From NCBI RefSeq assembly GCF_937616625.2, contig NC_065570.1, positions 68,041,665 to 68,105,664 of the forward strand: DNA of 64,000 nt, in the 5' to 3' direction. The stretch comes from Mercurialis annua. Its lineage: Eukaryota > Streptophyta > Magnoliopsida > Malpighiales > Euphorbiaceae. Each line of letters begins with the position of its first letter. Positions within the stretch are counted from its first letter, which is position 1. This document shows, one piece after another, positions 47,647 through 60,633 of this stretch. The notes beneath the pieces are model-generated. The model saw only the letters and a list, made by a program, of their open reading frames with translations. It ran no database searches and was not told the origin of the DNA. The translations under genes were made by a program, and so were the position numbers.

Positions 47647-50533
47647 ATGGCAGTGTTATCGATGATTATCAGATTGAATAACTGGTTGAAATTGAAGATC
47701 GTTGATCCTCTCTATCAAATCCTTAGCAGGTTCTTTTCTTCCTTTTCTTTTTATTTATCTATCTATTTTTCATTTCAATCTTATGTGAAATGTTGTGTTA
47801 GGGTTTAGTTTTAGATTCTTATAATTTAAATGTTATTTAATTGATTAATTTGTTGCAGGAGTACAGAGCCCAAGCAACTGGCGTTCTCTGCTGCTCTTGG
47901 GATTACTCTTGGAATTTTTCCTATATGTGGTAATCAATTTCTTATTTGAAGTTTTGAATTTTCTTTTGAAGTTCTGTTTTATATGTAAATTGAATGGAAG
48001 CTTTACATGTATTTGTTTTGTAAGCACGAGCATTACTCTTGACCAGCTTGATTGAAATGTTGTTTAAAAGATGATTTGGGTACATATTTTTAGTAAGAAC
48101 AAAACCAAAGCCGTGTAAGATCAAAAATTACACAAACTAGTAAATTTTGAATACAGGAAAGCAAGCTTTTTGATGAAATGATATGGTTTGTCAATTTTTA
48201 ATTATGATTTGTGAAAGAGAACGGAATGATATGGCTTTTCAATATTAGCTAATGCTAGTACTGACTGTACCTACTGCTTTGTGTTTAGAAATGATTAGCC
48301 CCAAAAGTTATTGAGTGCAACCAGGATTTTTTGAATGAACTAATGTTGTCACTTTCAGGAGTGACTGTTTTGCTATGTGGAATGATGATTGCCTTGCTTG
48401 GGTCTCTATGCCATGCTCCAAGCGTAATGTTAGCTAACTTCATTGCAACTCCCATTGAGCTGAGGTACTTTCTACTTGTAGTTCATTGTATCACATTCAT
48501 CTTTAATGTTCCATGTGGATATGAATTCTCAAATGCATATAAACAAGGTTCATGTAAGTTGTTGAATTATTATAAATATACAATAATGGTTTCTCTTCAT
48601 TTTCTTTTCCTCTATTGTCCAATTTGTTATGATTCCGTGCTGAGGTGGTTAAGGACGTTGCCTGTTACTTGGTTCTTGGTTATTTCATTGCAAAAGGAAA
48701 TTTTAACGTACAAGACCTCCACATGATGTTAGCTTAATTTATTAGTTCTTCTGTTTGTTTACACATTTTAGCTCTTCATGCACACCCTATATTTTTTAAT
48801 GCTGATTATATGTTTTTCTTTCAAGCCTTGTGGTGCCCTTCTTGCGATTTGGTGAATTTATTTCTGGTGGGCCTCAATTTCCATTAACATCTGATGCACT
48901 GAAGAAGGTTTTGACAGGCCAGGCTTCACATGAAGTCTTATTAAGCATTGCCCATGCGGTAAGTATCCAAGTTTGTTCTCTTCAAGTTCAATTAGTTGAC
49001 AGTATTTTTATATGCATATGATCCACAAATTTTACGAATAATTTTATGTTGAACCATCACTCTCTTTACCAAATTGGCATCTCTATTATGGTTTACATTT
49101 CACTGTTTTTGATTTTTATTTTATTTTTTGCTGGGGAGCCATTTTTGTTTGAACTACATCTTGAAATCAGGAATAAGAATCAAAATGGTATGAACAATTG
49201 AGCAGTACAGAAGTCTTAACAGTAGCATCAAAAGAGAGTTGCTTATGCATAGAAAATTAGTGGCAGGTAGAGTGCAAGACATAAGATGGTTTCTCTTGTT
49301 TTCTGCGAAATTCCTATTCTTTTTAGTCTCTGAGGTAACTTATTATTACATGGCGCAAGCTCTGTTCTTCAATATAGTAATCCTATCAAAAGCAAAGCAC
49401 TAATAAAAAATGTATCTATAGACAGTAGATTGAGTATTGTGGTGTGAATTACCCCCATGAAATAAAGAGCCCATCTCAAATCTTATATCTGAAATCCGTG
49501 AACTAAGGGGTCATTCCTTATCTTGTTCAGCTCTTCAGCTTAAAGCTTTGGATGACTTGGATTGTCCAAGTTTGGTGACTTGGCTATCAAGATGTTGACA
49601 GATCTTATATGCATTTTCTGTGCTCCTCATAGCTTGTGGTTTAGGTTATTATTTTCATAGACGAGGCTAGAAAATGATAAATTCTGGGTAATATTCTTAT
49701 GATGGATTTCAAGTTTCATTTTGGAAATCCTAGTTTAATTTCTCCTTTCCACTACACAATAAAGTTAGGTTGTTCCAATCAGACCATGCCATCTTTACCT
49801 ATGAGCTATGATTATTTCCCTTATTTTCACTAAATTTCCTGTCAAAATAAAGTTTGCGCTCCTGCTCAGCAGCTCAGGTACTCCAGCATGTCAAAAAAAA
49901 TTCTTTAGATAAACTCTCGGCTTAAATGCAAGTAAAACTATCAAAAGTACTCCTTGAAATTGCAACACGAACTTCTAAATTTTTTTGCAGTTTGAGACGT
50001 GAACTTTAATTTTTTGCAATTCGAATCACAAATTGAAAATTTGATCATTCAATGCTGGTATTGATGCCGTAATCCATTTTATCATGTCTTCCGTTTTTGG
50101 ATGCGTTCAACATGAGCAACATGAGCACTGATGGATCAGATCTTCAATCGGTGATTTGAATTCTAAAAAGACAAAGTTTGTGTTTTGAAATGCAAATTTT
50201 AGAAGTTCTTATTGAAATTACAAAACGCGCTATAGTTCAATGATTTTATTTGCGTTTAATCCTAAATTCTTCAAGTGATGCATCGTTGCAGAAGTGTCTT
50301 ACTTTACATGAGTGCATTTATAACAACAAAATGTGCTTGTTTCTACTTGACGACACCTTATTTTGCAGTTGATGGGATGGCTTGTTGCAGCACCCTTTAT
50401 ATTGGCTGCACTCTACATAATATTTTTGCCATGTTTCAAGGTCATGGTCCGCAAATTCAGCTCTGTTCCAGGGAGCCCAATAAAATCGCCAACGTCATTT
50501 ACAGATGTCAGGCTCAAGGTAAGAGATGTTTGA
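47647..50533 (+). CDS. DUF2062 membrane protein
   Basis: Five exons join in phase: 47647-47729, 47859-47929, 48359-48464, 48826-48958, 50369-50533, giving 185 residues. The protein starts MAVLSMIIRLNNWLKLKIVD and matches the DUF2062 pattern: a short amphipathic N-terminus, TEPKQLAFSAALGITLGIFP, a hydrophobic segment with ANFIATPIEL, and a final membrane segment (LMGWLVAAPFILAALYIIFL) followed by a basic tail ending LKVRDV. Two to three membrane segments are expected. DUF2062 proteins occur in bacteria and plants; their function is not established, and I infer none. A donor-like AAG/GTAAGA overlaps the last codons, but the frame stops three codons later. Intron 4 (1410 bp) contains a Mutator-like MITE. 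Confidence 0.9.
49919..50262. mobile_element. 344-bp Mutator-like MITE in DUF2062 intron 4
   Basis: The left end GGCTTAAATGCAAGTAAAAC and the inverse of the right end GGATTAAACGCAAATAAAAT pair, and the repeats continue through ACGAACTTCTAAATTT versus AAGAACTTCTAAAATTT. Flanks TAAACTCTC and TAAATTCTT agree at 7 of 9 positions, a decayed 9-bp duplication. Confidence 0.65.
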
Positions 50534-52342
50534 TTATCAGATTGCTAGCTTACTTAGGCTTTGCTCATCTTGCTGACAAGAAAATCAGCAATTAGCTTAA
50601 TGATACCACATGTACATAAAAGTTCATTAGTTGACTTGTGGTTTGTAGATTGTACAAAAATGTTGTACTCAAGGAGCATGTTGTAATTTATTCGGTTTAT
50701 TTGTTGATTATAAAGGTGTGAAACCAGCGTTGTATTGTGTGGTCCGAAGGGGGGGAAACAAATCAAAAACTTGGTCAAACCGGGTTTGATAGAGATTTGG
50801 ACTGATCAAATCAATTAAAAAATAATGAAAAAAGGGAAAGATGTTAGCCGGGCAGATCGGCCGGTTGAATTGATCTGATATGTTCAATTTTGAACTAGTT
50901 GTCCGTCAGTAGTGGACCGGACTCAAGCCTTGCTAGTTGGGCTTGATTATTTTAGATGCAAGCCCAAGCCCGGTTCCGATCTCGTATTTGCTATCAAGGT
51001 CCGGTCCTTGCACTATATATACAGGCTCCGGTCGGGATTTTTGAGTTTATATGAAAAATATATGATAATAAGTCCAAATCCACCTATAAAAACTCGGGTT
51101 TATTGCGGATTCTTGGTTTAAACTTAAGACATAATTAAATGTCTATGCTCAGCTCTAGGCAGGTGAGATTGTGAGGCCGAAAGATATACAGGGTCTATCC
51201 ATCAGGTGTGGTCATTATTCCTAGTTTTAACAAAGGCGTCCAATGCCAGTTTCTAAAATCACGTTATTATTATTATTTTTTTGTCAAACATTATTATTGT
51301 TTTCTTTTATCAAACATTATCATTGTTACTGTGTATTATAAACTGTATTTATGAACTTTAGCCATGTAACTTCTTTTTATATATAATTGAAAAGGGTAAC
51401 GTTTGTGGGAGAAATCAAATCTATGATCATAGACTGTTGTCCAACATTTACAATATCATATCAATTATCACCTTTATTTTTAGGATTTAGGATTTAGAGT
51501 TTATCATTTTAAATATATATTTTGGATATCTACAGGTATTATCTTAAACCTTATCCTCCCATGGTGAAGGCAAGACTCATTTATCATATTCACCTATACC
51601 CTGTAGAGAATAATGGGTCGTATTCGAGCTCAAATAAAGCTTGAGTTCAATTTGTATAATGTTTCTATAAGATATTTCGACATACAGAAAATGAATTTTT
51701 ATAATTGTAGAGATGAGTTTGAATATATGCTCAATCGATAAATATCTTTGGTCGTTGTTGAATTCGTGTTTAAATAATCTCTTAAAATTGCCTAAATGTT
51801 TGCTAAATGAGATTGTCTTTTTCCTAATCGTTTTAGCATCTCTAAGCATACGGAAATATCAGTTGTCTGAAGTAAAATGAATAATGAAATGGCATGATAT
51901 TGACTAAAGCTTGTAATAGAATATGAAAAATGGGATGATAATGACTTTGTTGAGTTTAAAATGCAGCAAGAAATGTGTGTTTGGTATGGTTGAGCAAAGT
52001 GGGGCTGTTTCTAATTGAATGGGAGAATTGTTTAAATTTTAAATTCAAGATTTTTCTTTCAATTTCATCCATCTACATCACTTGAGGGAGAGGATCCATT
52101 TTTAAATCTGATTCTTCAAAAAAAAAAATCGTTGTTCTTTGTTCTTTGTAGTTTGCAGACTAGCCTGAACCAATCATGATACTTTTTAGGCGTAACTTTT
52201 TTCTTCGTTTTTCTACAAATTCAACTAAAAAGTTTAACTGCTCAATTTTACTGCGAATTTTAATCTAACTTCACTTATTATTTGATTGAATTTTGAATTT
52301 TTTATTTTATTTTTATAGTTTTATACATGATACTTTTAAAAT
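50534..52342. other. gene-free stretch downstream of the DUF2062 gene
   Basis: No gene is seen. Patches at 50740-51010 rich in ACCGG, CCGGTT and AAGCCCAAGCCC resemble the interior of the hAT elements at 17.2-18.2 kb, but no element tips were found. The minus-strand open frame at 51577-51849 has no domain. Confidence 0.45.
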
Positions 52343-52351
52343 AAAATTTTA

Positions 52352-52728
52352 GACTTAATGGTAAAAAAAATCAAACCTTTACGACTTGTTGCAATTTTAT
52401 CTAAACCTTTTAATTTTTGCAATAATATCCAAATTACATTATTTTATTGCAATAATATCCAAATTGCACTTTTTATGTGAATTTTTTTGAGTTTTTTTGT
52501 CATTTTTAGGACTTTTACTATATTATTATACATAAAAAAAATAGCCTAATATTTTAATTGAAAATAACAAGTTTAGCCACCAATTTGACTATTATTGCTA
52601 TAAAAAAATGTAATTTGAATATTATTGTAACAAAAAAAAATGCAATTTGGATATTATTACAAAAATTAAAAGGTTTGGGTAAAATTGCAACAAGTCGTAA
52701 AGGTTTGGTTTTTTTTTACCATTAGGCC
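52352..52728. mobile_element. 377-bp Mutator-like MITE
   Basis: The ends are GACTTAATGGTAAAAAAA and the inverse of TTTTTTACCATTAGGCC, with repeats continuing through AAACCTTTACGACTTGTTGC. Flanks share AAATTTTA on both sides (8 bp). The inner parts repeat CAATAATATCCAAATT in tandem. It belongs with the next element, whose inverted repeats are similar. Confidence 0.75.
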
Positions 52729-52782
52729 TAAATTTTAATACAGTTTATGGCAATACCAACTTGGTTAGGATAGTTTAAAATT

Positions 52783-53033
52783 GGCTTATGGCAAAAAAGG
52801 TTCAAACCTTTACTACCTATTATAATTTTATCTAAATATTTTAATTTTTGCAATAATATCCAAATATCTTAATTGAAAACAATAAGTAGCCATCAATTTG
52901 GTTATTATTGCAAAAAAAAATACAATTTGGATATTATTGCAATAAAAAAATGCAATTTATATATTATTGTAAAAATTGAAAGATTTGGATAAAATTACAA
53001 CAAGTCGTAAAGGTTTGAATTCTTTATTAGGCC
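52783..53033. mobile_element. 251-bp Mutator-like MITE
   Basis: It starts GGCTTATGGCAAAAAAGG and ends with TTTATTAGGCC. A perfect 9-bp duplication TTTAAAATT flanks it (52774-52782, 53034-53042). Its inverted repeats are a diverged version of those at 52352-52728, only 54 bp away. Confidence 0.82.
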
Positions 53034-53758
53034 TTTAAAATTGGGTATCAACATTTTTTATTTAAATCTTATCATCTATGCTCCAAAATTTTCTCTAAAA
53101 TTTAAATTGTGTTTTCAAATGAGGAAGACAGTGACCGGTGAAAAATCACATTCTTTTCATAAAAAATAGTGTAAGTATTTTAAGTTTTTTTTTTCCTAAG
53201 TATTTTAAGTAAGTATTCAATAAGATGATCTAACTAATTTCGTTATAAAAGATTTATATTTATATTTTATTAAATCGGTTTTTACAGGTTAGTCAAGATT
53301 ACAAACTGGTATTCTGACCTCTATATTTTGGTTGAACCGGTTGGTCCACAACGAGAAAGCCGTCTGCTTCTTGTCAAAGCTTCCGCCTTTTTTTTAATCA
53401 AAGTAGGTCACGACTCTTTATTTATAAAACATTAGTTGTAGCTAGTGTTTTAAGAATGAAATCGGTATAGTTTAATTTTTTAAACACTACATTTCAATAT
53501 TATTTTAAGAACGAACTCTAGTCCGATTGATTTAGTTGGTTCAGAAAAAGCTAATGGTCTTTGCAGTCCGGTTCTTTGAAAATAATGAAAAAACAATTCA
53601 TCCTATTTGAACCAGATAAAATATAAAATTGAAAATCCATTAATAGGTAAGTTAAAAATATAGTCAGAACTACTAAATGATTGTTGTAATAGAAAACTAC
53701 AGAATTATTGTCGTGATAAAGAATTGCTAAATGGTAGTAGTTTGTATTATAAAGGCCA

Positions 53759-54262
53759 GACCTAATGTCTTAAAAAATTCCGATCTTTTAGCCTCTTTTC
53801 AATCCTACTCTGACGTTGAAAACTGGTCAATTTTACGTTATTTCGCATTTTTGAGTTCCAATTGTACCCTAAAATATTAAATTGATGTTTTTTTCGTTTC
53901 AAAAAAATTAAAAAAATGTTCTCTATATCTAGCATATATTAATTGTATATGTTGAAATTTATTTAGATTTAGGTAAATTAATTAAGAATTTAAATTATTT
54001 TTAATTTTGATTGTGATTTTTAGTTAGTTTTTAAAAATAAAAGACTTATTTGTACTTTTTTGAATGGAAATAAATTTAATTTTATCTTTAAACTTAGTTA
54101 ATTACACGATTTCATCATTTGAATAAAAAATTATGAAAAATTAAAAAACTAGGGTACAAGTGAAACGAGAAAATGCAAAATAGGGTAAAATTAATTAGTT
54201 TTCAACGTCAGGATAGAATTGAAAAGGGGCTAAAAGGTCGGAGATTTTTGAGGTATTAAGTC
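53759..54262. mobile_element. 504-bp Mutator-like MITE, second copy of the 14953 family
   Basis: The ends GACCTAATGTCTTAAAAAAT and the inverse of GGTATTAAGTC match the element at 14953-15441 along the full length, with the interior in inverse orientation. The target duplication has decayed (only TAAA shared), which suggests an older insertion. Confidence 0.75.
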
Positions 54263-55524
54263 TAAATTATATAAAGTTTTTTAAACTGAAATTTGTTGAC
54301 TAAATATGTATTTTTGCAATTAAGTTATTTTTATGATAGTTTTGTAGTTATCCCTAAAAGATTTGTAATGTCGATCTAAGGTCGGAGTGTTTATATTATA
54401 TTATAGGTGTTGTTTTATGTCAAGTTTTCAGATTTTTTACGATTGTATCTGTAGGGTTTAGCTAATCTAATTTAGTTTTCTTTCGTCAAAAGCTAGTTTC
54501 TTTTTTTTAGAAAAATTGATTAGGTTTTAAACGTTATAAATTATTTAAATCATTTCATATTTTGGATGTAGAATGTTATAATCAAATTTCAACTTCAATA
54601 ACTAAAAATAAAAATACAAGTAATCCGTCCTAATCAAATTGCATGTTACGTACGAAATGTCATTAGTGTGGGGCTGGTTTAGAGTAGTAATCTAAAAGAA
54701 TGGTGAAGGTGAGCACTGTATCTAATTAGACAGCTGTTTTGTTAATTAATTATTGGCATAAAAGAAAATTTGATTAGAGGAATATGCTAAGAAGAGATCT
54801 GAAAATGATAATTATTTAATTATGCTGATAACTTATTTTATATTTACATCTACTCTTTTTGAAACTTAATTTGTCTATATCTTAAACTAGAACATGCCAG
54901 AATAGCATGTACTCACTGGGACGAAAGAATTACTAATATTTTTCAAACATTAAATTCAATCATAAATTAATGTTGGGTTGGACAATTTTTTATTTATTTT
55001 TAACAAAGGTTGGACGCTAATCTTTTTTAACAAAGGTTGGACGCTAATCTTTTTTTTTCTTTTCCATTAGATCAAAAATTTAACTATATGATCTTTACAA
55101 CTCTAATCTATTAAAAACTTAAGAAACAACAAAACTAATCGAAAGAGAAGATTCAAACCGTGGATCTCGCTAACATTGCCATTTTGGACCGCAAAACGAT
55201 AAAAAAAGTCATGTTGCATGCGAAGGTTTTGATTTTAAAACACTTTCGATTAAATCTTAAACTGCTAGATTCGTTGAAGTTAAGTATTTTCGATCATTTT
55301 TGTCCATAGAATTTTTAGAAGTTAGATAGATAATTTTTTAAAATTTTAATTTACAAAAAATTGATTTTGAAGTTCGAACAAACACTAATTTTTTTGGGGA
55401 GATTTAAAAAAATAAACCATAAAATTAATATAAAATTAATATTTCTTTAAAAAAACGATAATTTCATATAGAAGAGTTTTATACTTGTAGAATTTTATTG
55501 AATAATAATTAAAACTGTATACTA
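54263..55524. other. gene-free AT-rich stretch
   Basis: A 29-bp direct repeat built on TTTTTAACAAAGGTTGGACG occurs at about 54996 and 55023. No gene is seen. Confidence 0.45.
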
Positions 55525-55836
55525 CTCCCTCCGTCCCATAAAAATAGAAAAAGTACCCATTTTACAAGAATTAAGAAAGTAGTTATTTATAGGTAATTTG
55601 TGATAATTTGTCTAAATTACCCTTGTACTTTATTAGTTATGTACATTTTCCAAAGCCACTCTACTAATTATAGCACTTACAACTCATTTGTTTATCTTTT
55701 CAAAATATGCATTTAATGTTTTATGATAAGTATGTAGGAGTATTTTGATAATTTTTGACTTAACTAACTCTACTTTTTCTATTTTTATGGGACAAAAAAA
55801 GGTGGTACTTTTTCTATCTTTATGGGACGGAGGGAG
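55525..55836. mobile_element. 312-bp Stowaway-like MITE
   Basis: The ends CTCCCTCCGTCCCATAAAAA and its inverse (near-perfect over about 35 bp) are flanked by TA on both sides. An additional inverse copy of the terminal repeat (CTTTTTCTATTTTTATGGGA) lies just inside the right end, so the right terminus is duplicated. Confidence 0.85.
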
Positions 55837-57202
55837 TATTTAGTATTTACGGACAGAGAGGAGGTTAGAGAGAGAATGCCTATGTCAAATGTCACTAGTA
55901 AAATTGATAATTCATTATAGAGTTCACCAGGTTTGCACCGTGGATCTTAAGACAGGTTGGACATTAATTAGAAGAGACAAATTGGAGAGCTTAAAAAGGG
56001 TCAGCTTAATTGGTTGTGAAGGTCGGATTATAATTAGATAAGGATTAAGGATCACGATTTATGCTATAAACAACGAATAATCTCCGCATAAAATCTTTAT
56101 TGATCTCGACTTTTATATTTTTTTACTCCATTTATTAGTTTCTCATTTTTAAGACCAAATAGGGACCTATTTATATTATCTGTCACCCATTTTTGACTTC
56201 ATTCTTTAGTATACCTTCTCCTATTTTATTTATTTATTTATTTATTCGTTTTAATGAACGTCCAAGGCAATTACCAATGGCATTTTTAATATTTAATTTT
56301 TAATTGAAAGATAGATGCATGTTTTAAAATTATGGTACATGTACATCATTTTTGTGTTACATCCTTTGAACATATTCCATATCATGATGAATTGAATTAA
56401 TAGCAATAAGATACTAATCTAAAACATTTCTTTCAACTTTTTTTACATAATTAAATAAATTTATTGTTTTTAGATGTAACATAAATAATTTATTTTATTT
56501 TAATTAAACTTTAAATATTTATTAACTCGATATTGTAACTTTTAAGTTTTTAAATTAATATATCAAATTAGAAAGACTTAATTATTTTAATAATCAAGAA
56601 TTTTAGCGTGCTTTACAATCTTAACATGAACTTTTAATTTTGACAATATAAAACATCAAATTTTAAATTTTTACAACTCGAAACACCAATCAATTTTTTG
56701 TCAAAAAAATAATGATATGCACTAAAACAGTGTGGATTCCGGTGTCCGCATCAAAAGCTTTCCGTTTTTTTTTCTTTTATAGGAGTGAAATCTTTTAGTT
56801 CTTTTTCTCCTTAAATAGAAAAGGCCAAAGTAGAGAATAAATAGTCTTTATATCTTTCATCACCTACCTTACTTGGCTGTCTGAACCTGTGATCTTTCTT
56901 CTCTTTTTTTGGAGGAGTTTTTTTTTTTTCAATTTGGGGAAGTTAATAATTGGTATAATTTTTTCATTTCACACTTATTAATTGTATATAAAATTTTAGT
57001 AAGTAATTTTCTAAAGAGAAAATAGAATAAATGAAAAAAAAATGATATAAAATAATACTAAAAATATCATAGGAATTTTTAAAATGAAATATTAATATAT
57101 ACAAAAATATGTGTAAATAGCTAGTATACATTACATTTGTTTGTCACTCCTACTTCATTCCCTTTGTTTGGCCTCAATATTAGGATATCTATAGTATACT
57201 AC
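55837..57202. other. intergenic region upstream of the RING-H2 gene
   Basis: AT-rich with no gene or element ends recognised, apart from a short TTTA tetranucleotide run near 56225-56246. Confidence 0.45.
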
Positions 57203-57210
57203 TATAAATA
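57203..57210 (+). promoter_or_regulatory. candidate TATA box of the RING-H2 gene
   Basis: TATAAATA is followed within 20 bp by a CT-rich stretch (CTCTCTCTCATTTTCTC), a common plant core promoter and leader arrangement, about 240 bp before the ATG at 57447. Confidence 0.55.
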
Positions 57211-57446
57211 TCACCAACTCTCTCTCTCATTTTCTCAACCAAATCAACCTAAAGTTGTTACCTTTTCTCATTTTTCTTGATTTTTTCTCTTCTTGGTATC
57301 CCATAATATACTTGCATTCTTACTTACTCATCTTCAGATCTCTTCTTTTTCTTTCTTTAGCCTGTTTCTTATCTGGGTTCTCTTCAAAACTTGCATTTTC
57401 TGATTTTGAGTGTAAATCTTGTATGATATTTTTACTGGGTTGTATT

Positions 57447-60400
57447 ATGTCTCGTTTTAGATCACAGCCTCCTAGTTCAGCACCATCTTCGTCTTCTTCT
57501 GTAGCTGAACTGAAGCTCTACCAAGCTTTTATCTTTTCTGTTCCTATTTTCTTCACTTTTGTTCTTCTTTTCTTGTTTTATTTGTTTTATCTTCGTCGTA
57601 GAAGAGTTGACTGGGCTTCACTTCGAATGAGAGCTAATGTGCAAGACCATAATGATATCTTAAGGGTAACGTCTTTATTAATTCGTGATCTTACATATTT
57701 CATTGTGTTTTATTTTTATGTTCATATACCAATTGCTGTTATGTTAAGCAGGCTGAATTGGGGTTGAAGAAGGAGGTGAGAGAGATGTTGCCTATTATTG
57801 TTTACAAGGAGAGCTTCTCTGTTAGAGATACACAGTGAGTGGGCTTTCTTTAAGTTTTTTTATTGCTGTTTTTTTAATTTTTCACTAATTTGTATGCCTA
57901 CTTGCTTAAAGATTATTCTGTCAATTGTGTGTATCTATGTTGCACGTAAACTTCTCGGATTGAATCGTGTGGTTCGGACTTCCTTTCCGGAACGGAAACA
58001 CGTCTGAAAGTCCGAAACTTCAAAACTCTATTTGTATAAGCTATGTTTAGCCTTTTTGTGCTACATAGGTGTGTATCTTTGAGATATGAATAATTTATAT
58101 TCTTCAATTTCTATTAACATTTAGCTGGATCAAATGAAATGATTCTTTCTGTTTGATTGCTATTTATAAGAGATCCAGGGTTAATTAGGTTATCAACGCA
58201 TTATGTGTATGAAGATATCATGTGACTTCTTTAGTAGCCCACGAAAAATGATCTATAACATTGAACCCCAACCCCTCGCGAGCCAGTTAACTTGGAGAAT
58301 CAACTATCTTGAAGCAGTCTAGTTTACGGGTCTAGGTCCTTTGTCCTGCAAATGCAATGCTGACGTTTCTTGTATATTATTTTCTAAAGTGTAATCATGC
58401 TGATGAATGTCTTGAGACTGTTTTTCTGATGCTGTCACAACAAATTGACAATGGACTTCTTATGGTATTTTTGTCAGTTGCCACTTAACTTCTATTGATT
58501 CCATTTTTTAGGCTTTCGTTGAGTACTAGTAATTTATGTCATCAATGATTGTGCATCGTGAATTTGTCATTGTGTTGGGACTTAGAAGTGAAGAAAAGAC
58601 AGAAGTTAGTTATGCTGGTTGATGGTCAATCTTGCAAATTAGTTTCAAATTTTCTTCTGTATTAATCTGTAGCCTATATGCACCAATAAATGGATTGTTC
58701 TAGCATAATTTTCAATGTTATTTGAATTCGAATGTCAAAATACGTTCCCAAATGTTCAAAAAGAAAAAGAAGTGTCTTATTATTACTTTAATCTCTGAAA
58801 AGTTAGTCCAATCACCAATGCTACAAGAAAATCATTTGATGACTTACTGATATTATCATTATTTGAATTACATTGATATTTCCCGTAGGCTCTAGACTGG
58901 TTATTTCACGAGTCCATGCATGTGCCTCAATATTGCTAGTTTCATATAATGACATCTCTGGGCATTCACATAACAGGGAGAGCACAGACACAGATCTTAA
59001 TGTGCAGGAAAATGCTCCAAATGTTGTTTATTGCTGTTGAAATGACATAGGCCATGACTCCATGTGTTCTTTATCAGTTCTTACAAAGATTAGATTGTTT
59101 TAATCCAGATGCTTAGCACTTAACAGAGTCTAATATTTGGAAATTATCCATGTTATTATTATAGTTTAGATTGCTGTAATATAGCATATACTTTTGGTTT
59201 GACTACTTTTCTGGCGAACTTTTTTAACACTGGCTGTTCTAGGAATACACATGTTTCCGGGGACCGACCTGTCCCAGCCTGACTGCATCAAAAGCTTGAT
59301 TAAATGTTGGGTTGGTTCTAGATCTTACTTCCCCGGAGAGTGGAGACTGGAGTTCAACCAACTTCTAGTTTTCAAATTTTCAACCTGACTTGAGTCTCAC
59401 CTACCTACGAGTTGCATTATGCTCAAGGTATCATAGCATAACTTCAGCAACAATATCTTATTCAGTCTCAGAAATTTAAAAATATTTAAGCTCAATACAT
59501 GCTTTATTCATCATGCATTTGTTTAGATGCATGGTATAAAATGTTCCTTCTGAAAGACAGTTTCAAGTTATCAATCAAGTCAAAATTTTTGTTTTCTGGA
59601 GGGTGTGACGACTGATGTTTATTTTATGCATAGATACTATCTGGAAAACTATCGTCTTACATTGGAAATTTTTAGAAGGTACAAAGAATTTTATTTTTCA
59701 TGCATAGACGTATCGTCATGTCCAGCTATGGTTGAAGATAGTATTGAAGTATTCTATGTATTTAATGCGAGCAATTTGATTAAATTATTTGTGTTCTAGT
59801 CAAAACCAAATATAATTTAATTTGACAGTCTCTCACTTATGATGATTTTGTCATTAAAAATTGTATGTACACTGTACTTGCTTGAGTTTATTTTTTTAAT
59901 AGTACCTGCTAACTTAATGGATCTTCAAATTGTGTGTGTCATTAAGATTTATGATATAACTCTGTGGCAGTTCAATGATATCTGGTGGCAAGAGCTGCTA
60001 ACTTGTGGTAAATGCCTTCACTTATCATCTGATATACTTTAAATTTACTTCATTTGATCTTTGAAAGGAACATAAAAATTGAACCTTCAAATGGTATAAT
60101 ATTGCTTAAAATGCCTCGAGTAATCTCTATTATTCGGTATTTTTTTTTTATATCTATTCATACATATGGTTTAAATTTTCCGGTTATATGATTACAGATG
60201 CCCAGTGTGCTTGGGGGACTACCAAGCAGAGGATAAGCTTCAACAAATACCAAAATGTGGCCACACATTTCACATGGAATGCATTGACCCCTGGCTTGCC
60301 AATCATACTACATGCCCTCTCTGCCGACTTTCCCTGATCTCACCTGTTAAAATTTCGAGTGAATCGCCTAACAATCAAGTAGAAAGCGGTCAAGATTCTT

Positions 60401-60633
60401 CTGCGGCAGGAACTGATGGTGAAACATCTGATCAATCAGACTCGGGAACAGAGTCTGGTGACGAATCACAATCTACTCAACTCTCTGAGCCAAGAAATGA
60501 AGACTCTGGAAATGTCCATAACACTCCTGCAGAAGAGGAAAGAAGCTCCGACTGTGCTGATCAGGGGAATGATGGAGCTGAACGGAATGAATCTGACAAG
60601 CTTGAAAACATCGGAGGAACTGGTAAAGTGTAA
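57447..60633 (+). CDS. ATL-type RING-H2 E3 ubiquitin ligase (ATL58/59-like)
   Basis: Three exons join in phase: 57447-57665, 57752-57834, 60198-60633, giving 245 residues. It is a membrane-bound E3 that brings a ubiquitin-loaded E2 to substrates. A Ser-rich N-terminus (SSAPSSSSSV) is followed by one membrane segment at about residues 27-49 and a basic stop-transfer (LRRRRVDW). The RING-H2 finger spans residues 102-143 with C102, C105, C121, H123, H126, C129, C140 and C143, spaced C-x2-C-x15-C-x-H-x2-H-x2-C-x10-C-x2-C. The linker ELGLKKEVREMLPIIVYKES matches the ATL58/ATL59/ATL7 group. The tail after the RING is acidic and Ser-rich, probably disordered. The ATG at 57447 is preferred; upstream in-frame ATGs would add a T-rich leader translation. 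Intron 2 is 2363 bp with no recognised element. Confidence 0.93.

Noticed and set aside
48640..48725. A-box-like GAGGTGGTTAAGGACG, possible SINE in DUF2062 intron 3
   Set aside because: No B-box at the right distance, no tail and no target duplication.
57255..57446. N-terminal extension of the RING-H2 protein from upstream in-frame codons
   Set aside because: The translation is T-rich and hydrophobic, unlike known ATL N-termini; the ATG at 57447 gives the expected Ser-rich start before the membrane segment.
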